DNA of 64,000 bases, from contig NC_092673.1 in the NCBI RefSeq assembly GCF_964355755.1, forward strand, positions 17,549,001 to 17,613,000. Direction: 5' to 3'. The notes below the pieces were generated by a model. It was not told the DNA's origin and made no database searches. It saw only the letters and a list, made by a program, of their open reading frames with translations. Below, piece after piece: positions 52,701 through 60,689 of this stretch. The stretch's first letter is position 1. Each line of letters begins with the position of its first letter. This stretch comes from Antedon mediterranea (Eukaryota > Echinodermata > Crinoidea > Comatulida > Antedonidae). Made by a program: the position numbers and the translations under genes.

Positions 52701-53183
52701 CCTATTTAACAAACTCCATGAAAAGCGTTATATCACACCTACTAATGTCAGTCTATTGTTAGACATTGCTAAAGTATCAGATTTGAATGATGTTGAAATT
52801 CTTATAAATCAGTATGTGATTGACAACAAGGTTCCAAACACTGATGAAGAAAAACTTTCACCATACAGGTCAAAATTGTGTGAGGCATTGAAGCAATTTG
52901 ACCAAAATACTTTAAATGGTGTAATTGCTTTCTATGGATTGGATTCAATGAGAATGCAATTGCCAACCATTTGGGATTTAGTGTTTCACCTGGAGAGAAC
53001 TGGAAAATTAGTAGAAGAATCAGAAAGGAAGATTTTTGCTGAGCGTCTTGGAACAATTGCAAACAATATACTATTAACGGTATGTATTTGGTAAATTAAA
53101 CATTTTTTTTATAAAAAAAAAACCCACAAAAATGCCATTCACTACCAACCTGTTTTTTCCTACAGGTACTTGCTGATGAATGA
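37609..53183 (+). CDS. Ankyrin-ZU5-UPA-DED-like death-fold signalling protein (5' partial)
   Basis: Eighteen exons join with consistent phases and GT-AG borders: 37609-37702, 38406-38513, 38733-38840, 39060-39167, 39331-39438, 39602-39709, 39873-39980, 40859-40943, 44818-44910, 47571-47648, 48580-49106, 49709-49843, 49945-50004, 50717-50858, 50999-51028, 51270-51299, 52550-53079, 53166-53183. Together they code about 822 residues plus a TGA stop; the first listed exon enters mid-codon, so the start is upstream and unseen. Order: an ankyrin-like opening, six ankyrin repeats, a degenerate repeat, a charged linker, ZU5, an UPA-like sandwich, a linker, then two death-fold modules closest to DED. 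Known relatives (UNC5, PIDD, ankyrins) place ZU5-UPA before a death domain in apoptosis or NF-kB signalling. A cytosolic adaptor role is inference; no signal peptide or membrane span is seen in the visible part. Confidence 0.83.
37842..38182. repeat. Intronic tandem array, 71-bp unit, about 5 copies
   Basis: The unit starts acactgatgatggaggtata; starts fall at 37,841, 37,912 and 37,983, with a shortened unit at about 38,033 and further starts at about 38,104 and 38,175. It lies in the intron between the first visible exon and the ankyrin exon array. Confidence 0.93.
38406..39980 (+). CDS. Six tandem ankyrin exons of 108 bp, phase 0
   Basis: Each exon encodes one 36-residue ankyrin repeat, beginning (D/Y/N)G(E/D)T(P/L)LH and ending APVALQNK. 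All start and end on codon boundaries, so copies can be gained or lost without a frameshift. Exon starts are 38406, 38733, 39060, 39331, 39602 and 39873. Spacing is 327 bp for the first two units and 271 bp for the rest. Exons 3 to 6 are identical by eye, as are the introns between them. The variable residues sit in the loop and first helix (YLWSGYPPN, YLRSRYTPT, YLWSVRTPT). The later repeats carry TLLH in place of the usual TPLH. Confidence 0.88.
40020..40170 (+). pseudogene. Decayed seventh ankyrin exon unit
   Basis: After the sixth exon a further unit is recognisable by its borders: ttgttctggtttaccacatt, then ttgtctcat..tatgg, then agcactgcaaaatagggtaatgta, which corresponds to the exon end and donor. 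The middle is deleted and no frame is open. Confidence 0.7.
40171..40858. other. Intron, nothing recognised
   Basis: AT-rich intron without repeat or gene signal. Confidence 0.5.
40859..40943 (+). CDS. Exon: last, degenerate ankyrin repeat
   Basis: It reads DGNTPVSVLESNRWIGYQRK then IEILNFFK. It starts with the ankyrin loop (DGNTP) but diverges afterwards, as capping repeats do. It enters in phase 0 and leaves in phase 1. Confidence 0.75.
41310..41450 (-). mobile_element. Possible LINE 3' end in intron
   Basis: On the minus strand the sequence ends ...gatgtattgatgaataaagagattga, a tail of the kind seen at non-LTR 3' ends, preceded by the non-coding string gtccctttgggtttcttgg. No coding region adjoins it, so the identification is tentative. 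Confidence 0.35.
42660..43780 (-). pseudogene. Decayed non-LTR reverse transcriptase in intron
   Basis: Minus-strand frames show RT blocks in order. One resembles YFVA...(A)LDSIKH near 43,510, another is GIQQGSPLPSSLFNIF near 43,330, a third is KMEVVKSYTYLEVVFNSNG near 43,050, and the last is VLQILIYGSETWGF then TRFSRFILGIGNSTPSV and ELGR near 42,800. The blocks lie in different frames with several frameshifts and stops, and the catalytic YxDD block is not readable. It is an old LINE insertion in the intron between the ankyrin and linker exons, antisense to the gene. Confidence 0.75.
44818..44910 (+). CDS. Exon: charged linker, copy 1
   Basis: A 93-base exon in phase 1-1, reading LPSTVDEQFQTQFQKQASDE then QKTKLLKPES. 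It is Gln/Lys/Glu-rich and probably helical, linking ankyrin repeats to ZU5. It is a duplicate of the exon at 47,571, and the introns downstream also share sequence (ttgtgattaaaatgg.atttcag). Confidence 0.7.
45010..46014. other. Intron, nothing recognised
   Basis: AT-rich intron. A weak tRNA-like stretch (about 45,740-45,800) is too degraded to call. Confidence 0.4.
46015..46600. repeat. Dispersed repeat, copy 1 (~570 bp)
   Basis: It matches 63,235-63,800 in the same orientation, starting atataaatttacgtaagggc, through aggttcaacgatttgcccca, to aaattcgatccattttt. It has no coding frame and lies within an intron of the host gene. Confidence 0.85.
47571..47648 (+). CDS. Exon: charged linker, copy 2
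   Basis: A 78-base exon in phase 1-1, reading LPSLVSKQFEKLMVEEQKTK then LKPVI. It is shorter than and diverged from the exon at 44,818. Equal phases mean either or both can be included in a transcript. Confidence 0.7.
47995..48110 (-). mobile_element. tRNA-derived SINE relic in intron
   Basis: On the minus strand gagctcggtggtctggaggt carries an A-box-like block, and gggtttgagtccaat carries a B box (GGTTYGAGTCC form) about 50 bases later. The fold is not a complete tRNA. Confidence 0.55.
48580..49106 (+). CDS. Exon: ZU5 domain and start of UPA-like domain
   Basis: This 527-base exon (acceptor ttctgcag, donor cagcag|gtcatt) carries a clear ZU5 domain. STGGTLHLKD, then LEIQPGAIEEGKTVKISL, matches the ZU5 core GG.L.....V.L.IPPGAI..G; FHPLESIISPIVKCGPEGTI and FHKPCLLSFPHNA match the second conserved block. 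INLIHFSGFAFMG closes the sandwich. The UPA-like strand pattern then begins (IKFGVFGKMIVNEYQLRVKF). ZU5 mediates intra- or intermolecular binding in UNC5, PIDD and ankyrins; in PIDD it precedes an autocleavage site, and no such His-Phe-Ser site is obvious here apart from HFSG, which deserves attention. Confidence 0.88.
49709..50858 (+). CDS. Exons: rest of the UPA-like domain
   Basis: Three exons (49709-49843, 49945-50004, 50717-50858) continue the sandwich after ZU5. They read EVDKEQAYQGEKLLEGGTVR, then LYKDLEISVEIPNQEW, then DIEKISKPHLN and YLSFEISYEKFFLKRKN. Alternating strand patterns and position directly after ZU5 fit the UPA domain shared by UNC5, PIDD and ankyrins. Sequence identity to named members cannot be judged by eye, so the domain name rests on architecture. 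Confidence 0.7.
50999..51299 (+). CDS. Two 30-bp linker mini-exons
   Basis: Exons 50999-51028 (CDIGTLVSSQ) and 51270-51299 (SNVVPSRSNS) are each in phase 1-1 with good acceptors and gtatgt/gtataa donors. They form a Ser-rich hinge between the UPA-like and death-fold modules. Such small symmetric exons are often alternatively included. Confidence 0.6.
51690..52250 (+). mobile_element. SINE-like composite repeat in intron
   Basis: A tRNA-like head at about 51,812-51,885 has an A box (tttggtgtaatggtta) and a B box (ctggttcaagtcccac). It is followed by a T-rich run and a body with two diverged copies of aatttggtgagattcggata. A CA microsatellite and the string acctccatggcggaggt end it. Aacctccgcc near 51,713 is the inverse of ggcggaggt at the right end. 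Boundaries are approximate. Confidence 0.55.
52550..53079 (+). CDS. Exon: tandem DED-like death-fold modules
   Basis: One 530-base exon encodes two helical modules. The first (about 80 residues, from WQVRFNKLKHDLSL through FDHIDLHHLTDPGSIAHYLF and TPTNVSLLLDIAKV to INQY) follows the death effector domain pattern, including the late 'xLF..L.E...I.P.N.SLLL.I' helices. The second runs from SPYRSKLCEALKQFDQNTLN through FYGLDSMRM and IWDLVFHLERTGKLVEESER to NNILL. It resembles DED-like modules paired with DEDs in invertebrate death-fold proteins. Such modules self-associate to build signalling platforms with caspases or FADD-type adaptors. The RxDL motif of classical DEDs is not clear, so death-fold is firm and DED is probable. 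Confidence 0.75.
53166..53183 (+). CDS. Terminal exon, five codons and stop
   Basis: After a polypyrimidine tract and acceptor (tttttcctacag) the frame continues VLADE and stops at TGA. The downstream frame stays open in the same phase into the 60-bp array; only this TGA separates them. A donor-like cag|gtacca lies at 53,206-53,212. Confidence 0.6.
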   Translation, partial: VLADE

Positions 53184-53221
53184 GAAGATCCACTTTCATC
53201 CAAGCAGGTACCATGTGAGAC

Positions 53222-54306
53222 AATGAAGAAAGTAATTTACCATTACCATGTAAACCATTGCCATGTGAGACAATCTAGCAACTACCATTGCCGTGTGAAA
53301 AAATCAAGCACGTACCATTGCCATGTGAGACAATCTAGCAACTACCATTACTGTGTGAAAAAATCAAGCAAGTACCATTGCCATGTGAGACAATCTAGCA
53401 ACTACCAGTACTGTGTGAGAAAATCAAGCAAGTACCATTGCCATGTGAGACAATCTAGCAACTACCATTATCATGTGAGAAAATCAAGCAAGTACCATTG
53501 CCATGTGAGACAATCTAGCAACTACCATTATCATGTGAGAAAATCAAGCAAGTACCATTGCCATGTGAGACAATCTAGCAACTACCATTATCGTGTGAAA
53601 AAATCAAGCAAATACCATTGCCATGCGAGACAATCTAGCAACTACCATTACTGTGTGAAAAAATCAAGCAAGTACCATTGCCATGTGAGACAATCTAGCA
53701 ACTACCATTATCATGTGAGAAAATCAAGCAAGTACCATTGCCATGTGAGACAATCTAGCAACTACCATTATCGTGTGAGAAAATCAAGCAAGTACCATTG
53801 CCATGTGAGACAATCTAGCAACTACCATTACCGTGTGAAAAAATTAAGCAAGTACGGTACCATTGCCATGTGAGACAATCTAGCAACTACCATTATCGTG
53901 TGAAAAAATCAAGCAAATACCATTGCCATGCGAGACAATCTAGCAACTACCAGTACTGTGTGAGAAAATTAAGCAAATACCATTGCCATGTGAGACAATC
54001 TAGCAACTACCATTACTGTGTGAGAAAATTAAGCAAGTACCATTGCCATGTGAGACAATCTAGCAACTACCAGTACTGTGTGAGAAAATTAAGCAAGTAC
54101 CATTGCCATGTGAGACAATCTAGCAACTACCAGTACTGTGTGAGAAAATCAAGCAAGTACCATTGCCATGTGAGACAATCTAGCAACTACCATTATCGTG
54201 TGAGAAAATCAAGCAAGTACCATTGCCATGTGAGACAATCTAGCAACTACCAGTACTGTGTGAGGCAATCTAGCAACTACCATTATCATGTGAGGAAATC
54301 TACCTA
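53222..54306. repeat. Tandem array, 60-bp unit, about 18 copies, just after the host gene stop
   Basis: The unit is caagtaccattgccatgtga + gacaatctagcaactaccat + ta.cgtgtgaaaaaatcaag, itself built of related ~30-bp halves. One unit carries a 5-bp insertion (gtACGGTacc at 53,853-53,859). The plus frame that continues from the host gene's stop is open to 53,873, where this insertion shifts it; the alternative frame then runs to 54,307. A translated unit would be a His/Tyr/Ser/Lys-rich 20-mer. It is probably a 3'UTR or intronic minisatellite. Confidence 0.95.
53853..53859. other. TACGGTA: 5-bp insertion within the 60-bp array
   Basis: All other units read agcaagtaccattg; this one reads agcaagTACGGTAccattg. 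The form differs by one base from the TACAGTA found elsewhere and could be a mutated footprint. Confidence 0.6.
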
Positions 54307-54969
54307 AAAGTACCATTACCATGTGAAACAATCAAGCTAGTACCATCGAGTGACAATCAAGCAACTACAATTATTGTGTGTGACAAGCAAGTACCATTAC
54401 TATGTGACAAGCAAATGCCACTGACTGATAAAATCAAGTGAGTACCATAAATACTGTGTGAGGTTTAAAAAATGCCACCAATCTTCTATCAGTACTGTAA
54501 ATCACAACGCAAACAAATTGACCAATTAAAAACAAATTTATTATTAAATTATTATGATCAATTCGCTTGCATTGCGGTTTACGCCCTTGCGATGCGTCGT
54601 ATTGAGAAATAAGAATGTTTCCAGTCACTTTGAACAAACATTTCGTTAGATCAAGTATAAAAATAAATGGTCTGAACAACTTGCATTCAGTCTTATGTTT
54701 TTAGACTTTTACTAGTTACCAAGGTTAGGTTATAATAAGATTTTTCAACAAAATGTTCATATTAGTGTATAGTGAATATAATAATCAAATTTCAAAACCG
54801 TTCAGTAGATTAAGTAAAGATTAAGCAATAATTTCTTCATGAAGAACTCCTTGTCACCATTTACAGCAAAGAAACTGTAAAAAGACATTCCTAAGTAAAG
54901 TGCCATGTTTAAATAAATGCCTATAAAGTACAGAAATAGGATCATAACTAATTATTGTGTTAATTTTAG
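54307..54969. other. Spacer downstream of array
   Basis: The first ~120 bases contain decayed array units. The rest shows no recognised gene. Confidence 0.5.
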
Positions 54970-55420
54970 GCAGTAGTAGTGAAGATGAAAGTGAGGGCAC
55001 ACCATTGAGTCAAAGTTACTAGAGTACATTTAATGTCTAATCTTAAGTTTAAGAATAAAACACATTAGGTATTAATTGTTTTTTCTTGTTTCTAGAGCTG
55101 AATATAGATAAACCACTAAAAAATTATATTCATAACCATATTCTTAAAATTTCAAGATAATTTATGATTCAAATGATTGCTATATTATACTGAATTCATT
55201 ACATGATATGAAAACCTGTTTTTCTTCATATAGATTTCTCAGAGGACGGTTTTAAACAGTTGATTGCAGACTTTGCAAAATGGTTTGATGAACGTGAACT
55301 CCTTAACAGGCTACAAGTTCTATTTATAGAAATAAGAGACATTGAAGAAGTGAAAATTTTATTTTGGATCTGGAATCGCGAGGGTTGCTGAGTGAAGACC
55401 AAATTGAATCCATTGAGAAG
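54970..55420 (+). pseudogene. Second, decayed linker and DED-like exon set
   Basis: A 21-base exon candidate (54970-54990, GSSSEDE, donor gtgagg) and an exon starting at 55234 (acceptor tcatatag) both fit phase 1, the same phase used to enter the DED exon at 52550. The second reads DFSEDGFKQLIADFAKWFDE, then RELLNRLQVLFIEIRDIEEV. After a one-base shift near 55,357 it continues LDLESRGLLSEDQIESIEK, a typical late DED segment. A stop (TGA) closes the unshifted frame at about 55,390. It is either a broken paralogous exon or an alternative 3' end. Confidence 0.6.
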
Positions 55421-55530
55421 TCATATTGTACACTACATTGCAGATTGTACACTATAGTCTATCTTGTGTGAGCAGCCATTTTTTTGTCAATGTAGTGTTA
55501 GCGTGTCATACCTCAGTGTGTGTATTGTAA

Positions 55531-55537
55531 TACTGTA
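55531..55537. other. TACTGTA: 5-bp insertion in one array unit
   Basis: This unit reads gtaaTACTGTAccac; sister units read gtaataccac. Confidence 0.85.
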
Positions 55538-55815
55538 CCACAATGCAGGTAGTACACTAATAGTTGAATGAGCAGCCATTTATTTGTCAATGTAATGTTA
55601 GCGTGTCATACTTCAGTGTGTGTATTGTAATACCACAATGCAAGTAGTACACTATAGTCTGAGCAATGAGCAGCCGTTTATTTGTCAATGTAATGTTAGC
55701 GTGTCATACCTCAGTGTATGTATTGTAATACCACAATGCAGGTAGTACACTAATAGTTGAATGAGCAGCCGTTTATTTGTCAATGTAATGTTAGCATGTC
55801 ATACCTCAGTGTATG

Positions 55816-55822
55816 TACAGTA
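55816..55822. other. TACAGTA: 5-bp insertion in one array unit
   Basis: This unit reads gtatgTACAGTAttg; sister units read gtatgtattg. Confidence 0.85.
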
Positions 55823-56010
55823 TTGTAATATCACAATGCAGGTAGTACACTATAGTCTGAGCAATGAGCAGCCGTTTATTTGTCAATGTAATGTTAGCGT
55901 GTCATACCTCAGTGTATGCATTATAATACCACAATGCAGGTAGTACACTATAGTCTGAGCAATGAGCAGCCGTTTATTTGTCAATGTAATGTTAGCGTGT
56001 CATACCTCAT

Positions 56011-56885
56011 TATTTGTACAGACACAGTTGTAGCAGACCTACCACTAAAACAATTCAACATTTACTTTTAATTTGATTATTTATACATCCTCTATATATC
56101 TCTTTATTTAACCTCACATTGACAGGTTACCTTCACTTTTCTAGCTAATGGATTTTAAGAATGTTAATGACTCTAACAGAAAACCACATTAATTCTCTTA
56201 ATCCTAATTGGTCAGATGAGATGGGCCAAGCCCAATATTATCATGCACTGACCACATTATTAACACTCTTTTCTCAACTAGTCATGTAGCTACACCGTTT
56301 TATTGCTCTGTCTTATCAAACATTGTATATTGTATATTTTATCTGTTTATTGAGAATCCTCACTTAATTCACTTGGAATAAATGGCATACTTACTTTATA
56401 CATTTAGTAGTTGTTTTATTTTACCGTTGCGCCAACAATTACTAAACAGTATTATATTATACATATTTTATGCAACCGTAAGATTAAAGTTTTGGTTTTT
56501 TTTATTGGTTTCCATTTTATAATAATTTAGTATTTGTTTGTTTAAATGAATTTGAATAACAATAGCTATGTATGTGTTTAATAGCCCTTAACATTTTTGG
56601 GAAATTGTTTTTAAATGCAAACAAACTACCGGCATAAAAACGATAATGCAATTAAGAATTCATTTTATGTTTACAATGAGATTTCAATTTAGCATAAATG
56701 ACCCACCCTTTTATTTATTTGTTGACCTTTCACCTTTGAATCAGTGACACAAAAAGTGTTGCAGTCAAGTTTAAAAACAAACAGAAAATATGAAATTAAA
56801 TAATAAAAAAGGGAAAATAAATGGGAAGTACCCATAAGTAAAATATGTTAAAATTAAAGCTAATCAGAAGAAAAATGACTTAAGT
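56011..56885. other. Spacer, nothing recognised
   Basis: AT-rich DNA between the array and the LINE; no conserved frame. Confidence 0.5.
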
Positions 56886-56959
56886 AACTTACTTACTTAC
56901 TTGTTTACTTGTTTCCGGAGCTCAGCAATGCTGGGTCCGGAGTCGAGGCTAGGCTATGC

Positions 56960-58420
56960 CTATAAGCCCCTCTTGATAATTACATCAACTCTTGAATATG
57001 GCGCAAATTTAAGAGGGTGGTTGGACCATGCCCGTTCAAGACCGGACTTAAATTGATTGGTTGATCTTGAAGCTACTACATCCTCCGATAACGAATTCCA
57101 TAATATAATAGCTTTTCGACCAAATGAGTCCCTCATCCAATTTGTGCGTGAGAACTTAAATTTTAATTTAAAAGAATGACCACGTGTTCTAACATCTTCA
57201 TCACGCTCAAAAAAAGAATCAGCAGAAATACTATCCACTCCATGTAAAATTTTAAAAATCTGTATCAAATGAGCTCTTTGCCTTCTGTATGCGAGAGTAG
57301 GTAGGTTGAGAATTTTCAGCCTTTCTGAATAAGGTAAATGACGAATGGAAAAAATAAGCTTGGTGGCGCGTTCTTGGACTTTTTCCAATAGGTCTTCCTC
57401 CTTACAATGTAGCGAGTTAAAAACAACGTTGCAGTATTCCAAGGTCGGACGAATAATAGCTTTATATAAACGAAGAAACCCATCCATATTTAAAAACTTG
57501 AAAGCTCGATATACCATGCCCAACTTCCGATTTGCTCTCATTGCTACATCTGCCACATGTACATTAAAAACAAGTTTAGAGTCAATAGTAACACCGAGGT
57601 CTTTTTCATGATCAACTTCATTCAATAAGAAACCACGCATGGCATACAGATGTTTGTTGTTTTTCTTCCCAAAGTGCATTACTTTGCACTTACCCTCGTT
57701 AAAAGGTAATTGCCATTTGTCAGACCAGTCACATGCTTTCTCTAAATCTTCTTGTAGAACTTGAGCATCATTCACAGTGTTAACTACTCTATACAATTTA
57801 GTATCATCTGCAAACATGCGTACAGAGGAAGAAATAACAGAAGGTAAATCATTTATAAACATACAGTAATGAAAAGAACAGGTCCAACGACGCTTCCTTG
57901 CGGGATACCACTACGAACATCAGCCCAATCTGAAACACATCCATTGACACTAACCCGTTGTTGTCTATCGTTAAGAAATTCTTGAAACCAGTTTAGAAGT
58001 TTACCTCTAATACCCAATGCACTCATTTTCAGAAGGAGTCTATGATGAGGCACACTATCGAAAGCCTTCTTGTAGTCAAGGTAGATACAATCAAAACAAT
58101 CCTGATTATCAAAATAAGAAAACCAGTTTTCAAGAACATCAAGTAATTGTAAAGCACAGGAACGACCTTGCCGGAAACCAAATTGCTCATAACAAATAAG
58201 TGAGTGATGTTCAAGAAAGTCCAATAATTCCTTCCTGATAATTCTCTCCATAATTTTACCAACTACCGAAGTTAAACTCACAGGTCTATAGTTGCTTGGG
58301 TCAGACTTCACTCCTTTTTTAAAAATCGGTACCACTGTAGCCCGTTTCCAACTATTAGGGACGGCTCCTTCTAGAAACAATTTCGTAAAAATAATATGGA
58401 GGGGGTAGCAAATGATATCC
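56960..58420 (-). pseudogene. LINE ORF2 C part: reverse transcriptase in two frames
   Basis: RT blocks in order: GAVPNSWKRATVVPIFKKG, SNYRPVSLTSVVGKIMERII, QFGFRQGRSCALQLLDVLEN, YLDYKKAFDSVPHHRLLLK, SGIPQGSVVGPVLF, then after a frameshift at 57,862-57,868 INDLPSV, MFADDTKLY (the catalytic ADD) and KCKVMHFGKK. The C-terminal region typical of CR1 follows (LYKAIIRPTLEYCNVVFNS, YRRQRAHLIQIFKIL, FGRKAIILWNSL). All catalytic residues are present; only the two 5-base insertions break the frame in this part. Confidence 0.87.
57862..57868. other. TACAGTA frameshift in LINE RT
   Basis: On the coding strand TACTGTA lies between the GPVLF and INDLP blocks. Removing five bases joins the frames with the spacing expected for this RT block. 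Confidence 0.88.
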
Positions 58421-58422
58421 TT

Positions 58423-58429
58423 TACTGTA
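58423..58429. other. TACTGTA frameshift at the start of LINE RT
   Basis: On the coding strand gaacTACAGTAaag makes the stop TAA. Removing five bases restores the frame from HPRILVEL into the next RT segment. Confidence 0.88.
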
Positions 58430-59780
58430 GTTCGACTAAGATGCGTGGGTGAATACCATCAGGTCCAGCTGTTTTAGTAATATTCAACGTTGATAAAATA
58501 TTTAAGATTTCGTCACAAGGAAAGTCAACTTGAGATAAAAAATCCTCTGAAGTGTCATCAATAGCCGGTACATTCGAAAAATTTTCATCGACAAATACAC
58601 TACTAAAAAACGTGTTTAGCAACTCAGCCTTGTCCTTGTCATCAGACACATGCCTTCCATTACTATCAGTTAAGTTGGGTATACCAGACTTTATATTGAT
58701 CTGAGAACTGAGATACCTCCAAAAAGACTTTTCATTAGATTTGATCTCAATTGCTATTTTATTTTCGAAGTCAGATTTACTACATCGAATCAGATCTACT
58801 GTTTGATTTCTTACTTGGACAAACTTCGACCATTTTGCTGACACACATACTTTTTGTTTTCTCTTGGCCTTTACATACTGTTTCCAACATTTATTCTTTT
58901 TGGCAATCTGCTTTTCAATTTTTTTGTTCATCCAAAGAGGTTTTCTTCCGTGGCAAACCTTCCTCATCGGGATACACTCATCAATATTCTTCGCAAGAAT
59001 ATGCTCGAATTCGTCCCACGATTGAATACCTGATTTGTCATTGAAAACCACATCCCAATCTACCAAACCAATTTTCTCGCGCAGCAAATCATAGTTACCA
59101 TGCCTGTAACTTCGAATATTTGGTTCAATTCTGTCATCTCTTACAAGATCCAATGAAAATTGTAACATCATATGGTCGCTTTTACCCAGTAGTGGAGACT
59201 GCATAATGCCATTTATAGTATTCTCTTTGTCTGTAAAAACCAGATCCAAAACATTGGGTGTTTCGCCTTCTCTGTATCTAGTAGGTTCCATAACGTGTTG
59301 AATTAAAAATAGATCGTTGATGGTGTCAAAGAAACTTCTGCTGGAATCTCCATCTTCCGAAGACACACAATTTAATTCCCAGTTAATACTTTTATAGTTA
59401 AAATCGCCGACAACGATTAAATCAGAAAAAGATGATTTATATACTTCACGGAACAATGAGTTCAGCTTGATATTATTATCCATACTACAAGTCGGGCTAC
59501 GGTAAACACAACCTAATAAAAGATCCGTTTTTACTTCTTTTACTCTAACCCAAACTGACTCTACAAACTTATTCTTCTTAAAGAAAATTTGAGAAACTGA
59601 AATTCCATTTCTGACATAAATTAAAACACCACGACCAGAAGTAAAATCCTCATTCGAAAAAAATGCTTGGTAACCTTGGACACGAAATTCATTTATCAGT
59701 GGCGGGTACAAACAATGCAAAGTAACTCTGACTTCTTATTTAGAAAACCATCACAATTTGAGTACCAAAAGTTAAATTTC
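58424..59780 (-). pseudogene. LINE ORF2 N part: APE-type endonuclease, damaged
   Basis: The N-terminal block NFWYSNCDGFLNKKSELL is readable at about 59,773-59,720 but runs into a stop at about 59,697. In a second frame the domain resumes at YPPLINEFRVQGYQAFFSNE. Compared with CR1 endonucleases, the segment with the catalytic glutamate (TE.. block) is missing, a deletion of perhaps 20-30 codons. Later blocks are intact: SGRGVLIYVRNGIS, GCVYRSPTCSMDNN, VVGDFNYKSINWELN and LLGKSDHMMLQFSL (the SDH catalytic histidine). The frame continues through the linker to GPDGIHPRILVEL at the start of RT, and stops at 58,422 by a frameshift. Confidence 0.82.
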
Positions 59781-59834
59781 TGATTGGAAAACGTACTTTC
59801 TTTTAAATTAGAGAACTTTCTGTTTTTATTTTCT

Positions 59835-60689
59835 TTATTGGGAACGAAAAAGCTTCACAATCTTCCCACTTCGGATAACTATGTCTTTCTCACCTGCATC
59901 TAATCGCGTTTTTAATTCACCTTTTAACTTAGTGAATGCTTCTCTTTCTTTCATGGTTCTATCATTACTAACAGCAAAACCCTTTTGAATTGCTAGAGAA
60001 AAAACTTGACGTTTAATAGACTCCTTTCTGAAAACTAATTTCAAAGGCCTCTTAATATCCTTCTCAGCTTTTCCAACACGATAGATAACTTTCATTTCGG
60101 CGTCGATATCAACTGAACCGTTACAAAAAGAACGGATAACAGATAAGTCATGTTGTTTGCGGATTATGGGATCACTACTTGTATTTTCCTCAATATTATA
60201 TAACATTAGGTTACACCTTCTTCTTTCCTTCTCAGCTTCATCTTCAAATCTCTCATTTATTGCTGTTAACAAATCAATCTTATCAGTTGAATCCTTAGCC
60301 TTGAGATCAGCAATATCACTTGAATTTCGTGTGATAGTTTCATCTATACGTTTTATGTCTTTGAGAATATTTTCTTGTGTTTTACCGATCGTCGACAACG
60401 CTTTCAAAAAACCACAAGCAGACTTATTACAGGTACGACAATACCAATGAAGGCCCTGTTCACCAGATGAAATAACATCAAATAAAGACTTTCCTACGTC
60501 TTGACATGAACAATGAAAACAAAACCCACACATGCCACACGTTACTGATTGATTGTCAACAGCTTTACTACAACTACCACATAGGCCTAGATGAGGAATC
60601 GAATCATCCCCCGCTGGGGTTAACGCCGACCTAAGCTTACGAGCTGTCTTAGGCCTACCACCACCTCCAATATAGCCTCCACTAGCCAT
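59835..60689 (-). CDS. LINE ORF1 protein with PHD-type zinc finger
   Basis: An intact 284-residue frame. A basic N-terminus is followed by a Cys/His-rich finger at about residues 36-90 (LCGSCSKAVDNQSVTCGMCG, FHCSC, WYCRTC). Next come a coiled coil at about 105-155 (ILKDIKRIDETITRNSSDIA, RFEDEAEKERRR) and an RRM-like/C-terminal domain (CNLMLYNIEEN, KVIYRVGKA, RPLKLVFR). In CR1 and L2-like LINEs this protein binds the element RNA and trimerises through the coiled coil. The ATG is the first in frame, and ORF2 begins shortly downstream. Confidence 0.85.
   Translation of the reverse strand: MASGGYIGGGGRPKTARKLRSALTPAGDDSIPHLGLCGSCSKAVDNQSVTCGMCGFCFHCSCQDVGKSLFDVISSGEQGLHWYCRTCNKSACGFLKALSTIGKTQENILKDIKRIDETITRNSSDIADLKAKDSTDKIDLLTAINERFEDEAEKERRRCNLMLYNIEENTSSDPIIRKQHDLSVIRSFCNGSVDIDAEMKVIYRVGKAEKDIKRPLKLVFRKESIKRQVFSLAIQKGFAVSNDRTMKEREAFTKLKGELKTRLDAGEKDIVIRSGKIVKLFRSQ

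Larger units (their letters stand above)
55448..56010. repeat. Tandem array, ~97-bp unit, about 6 copies
   Basis: The unit is gtagtacactatagtctgag ... agcagccgtttatttgtcaa ... cctcagtgtatgtattgtaa ... taccacaatgcag. Two units each contain a separate extra five bases (55,531 and 55,816). The short frame at 55,761-55,943 is accidental. Confidence 0.93.

Noticed and set aside
52802-53062. Minus-strand 86-codon frame
   Set aside because: Shadow of the DED-like exon on the plus strand.
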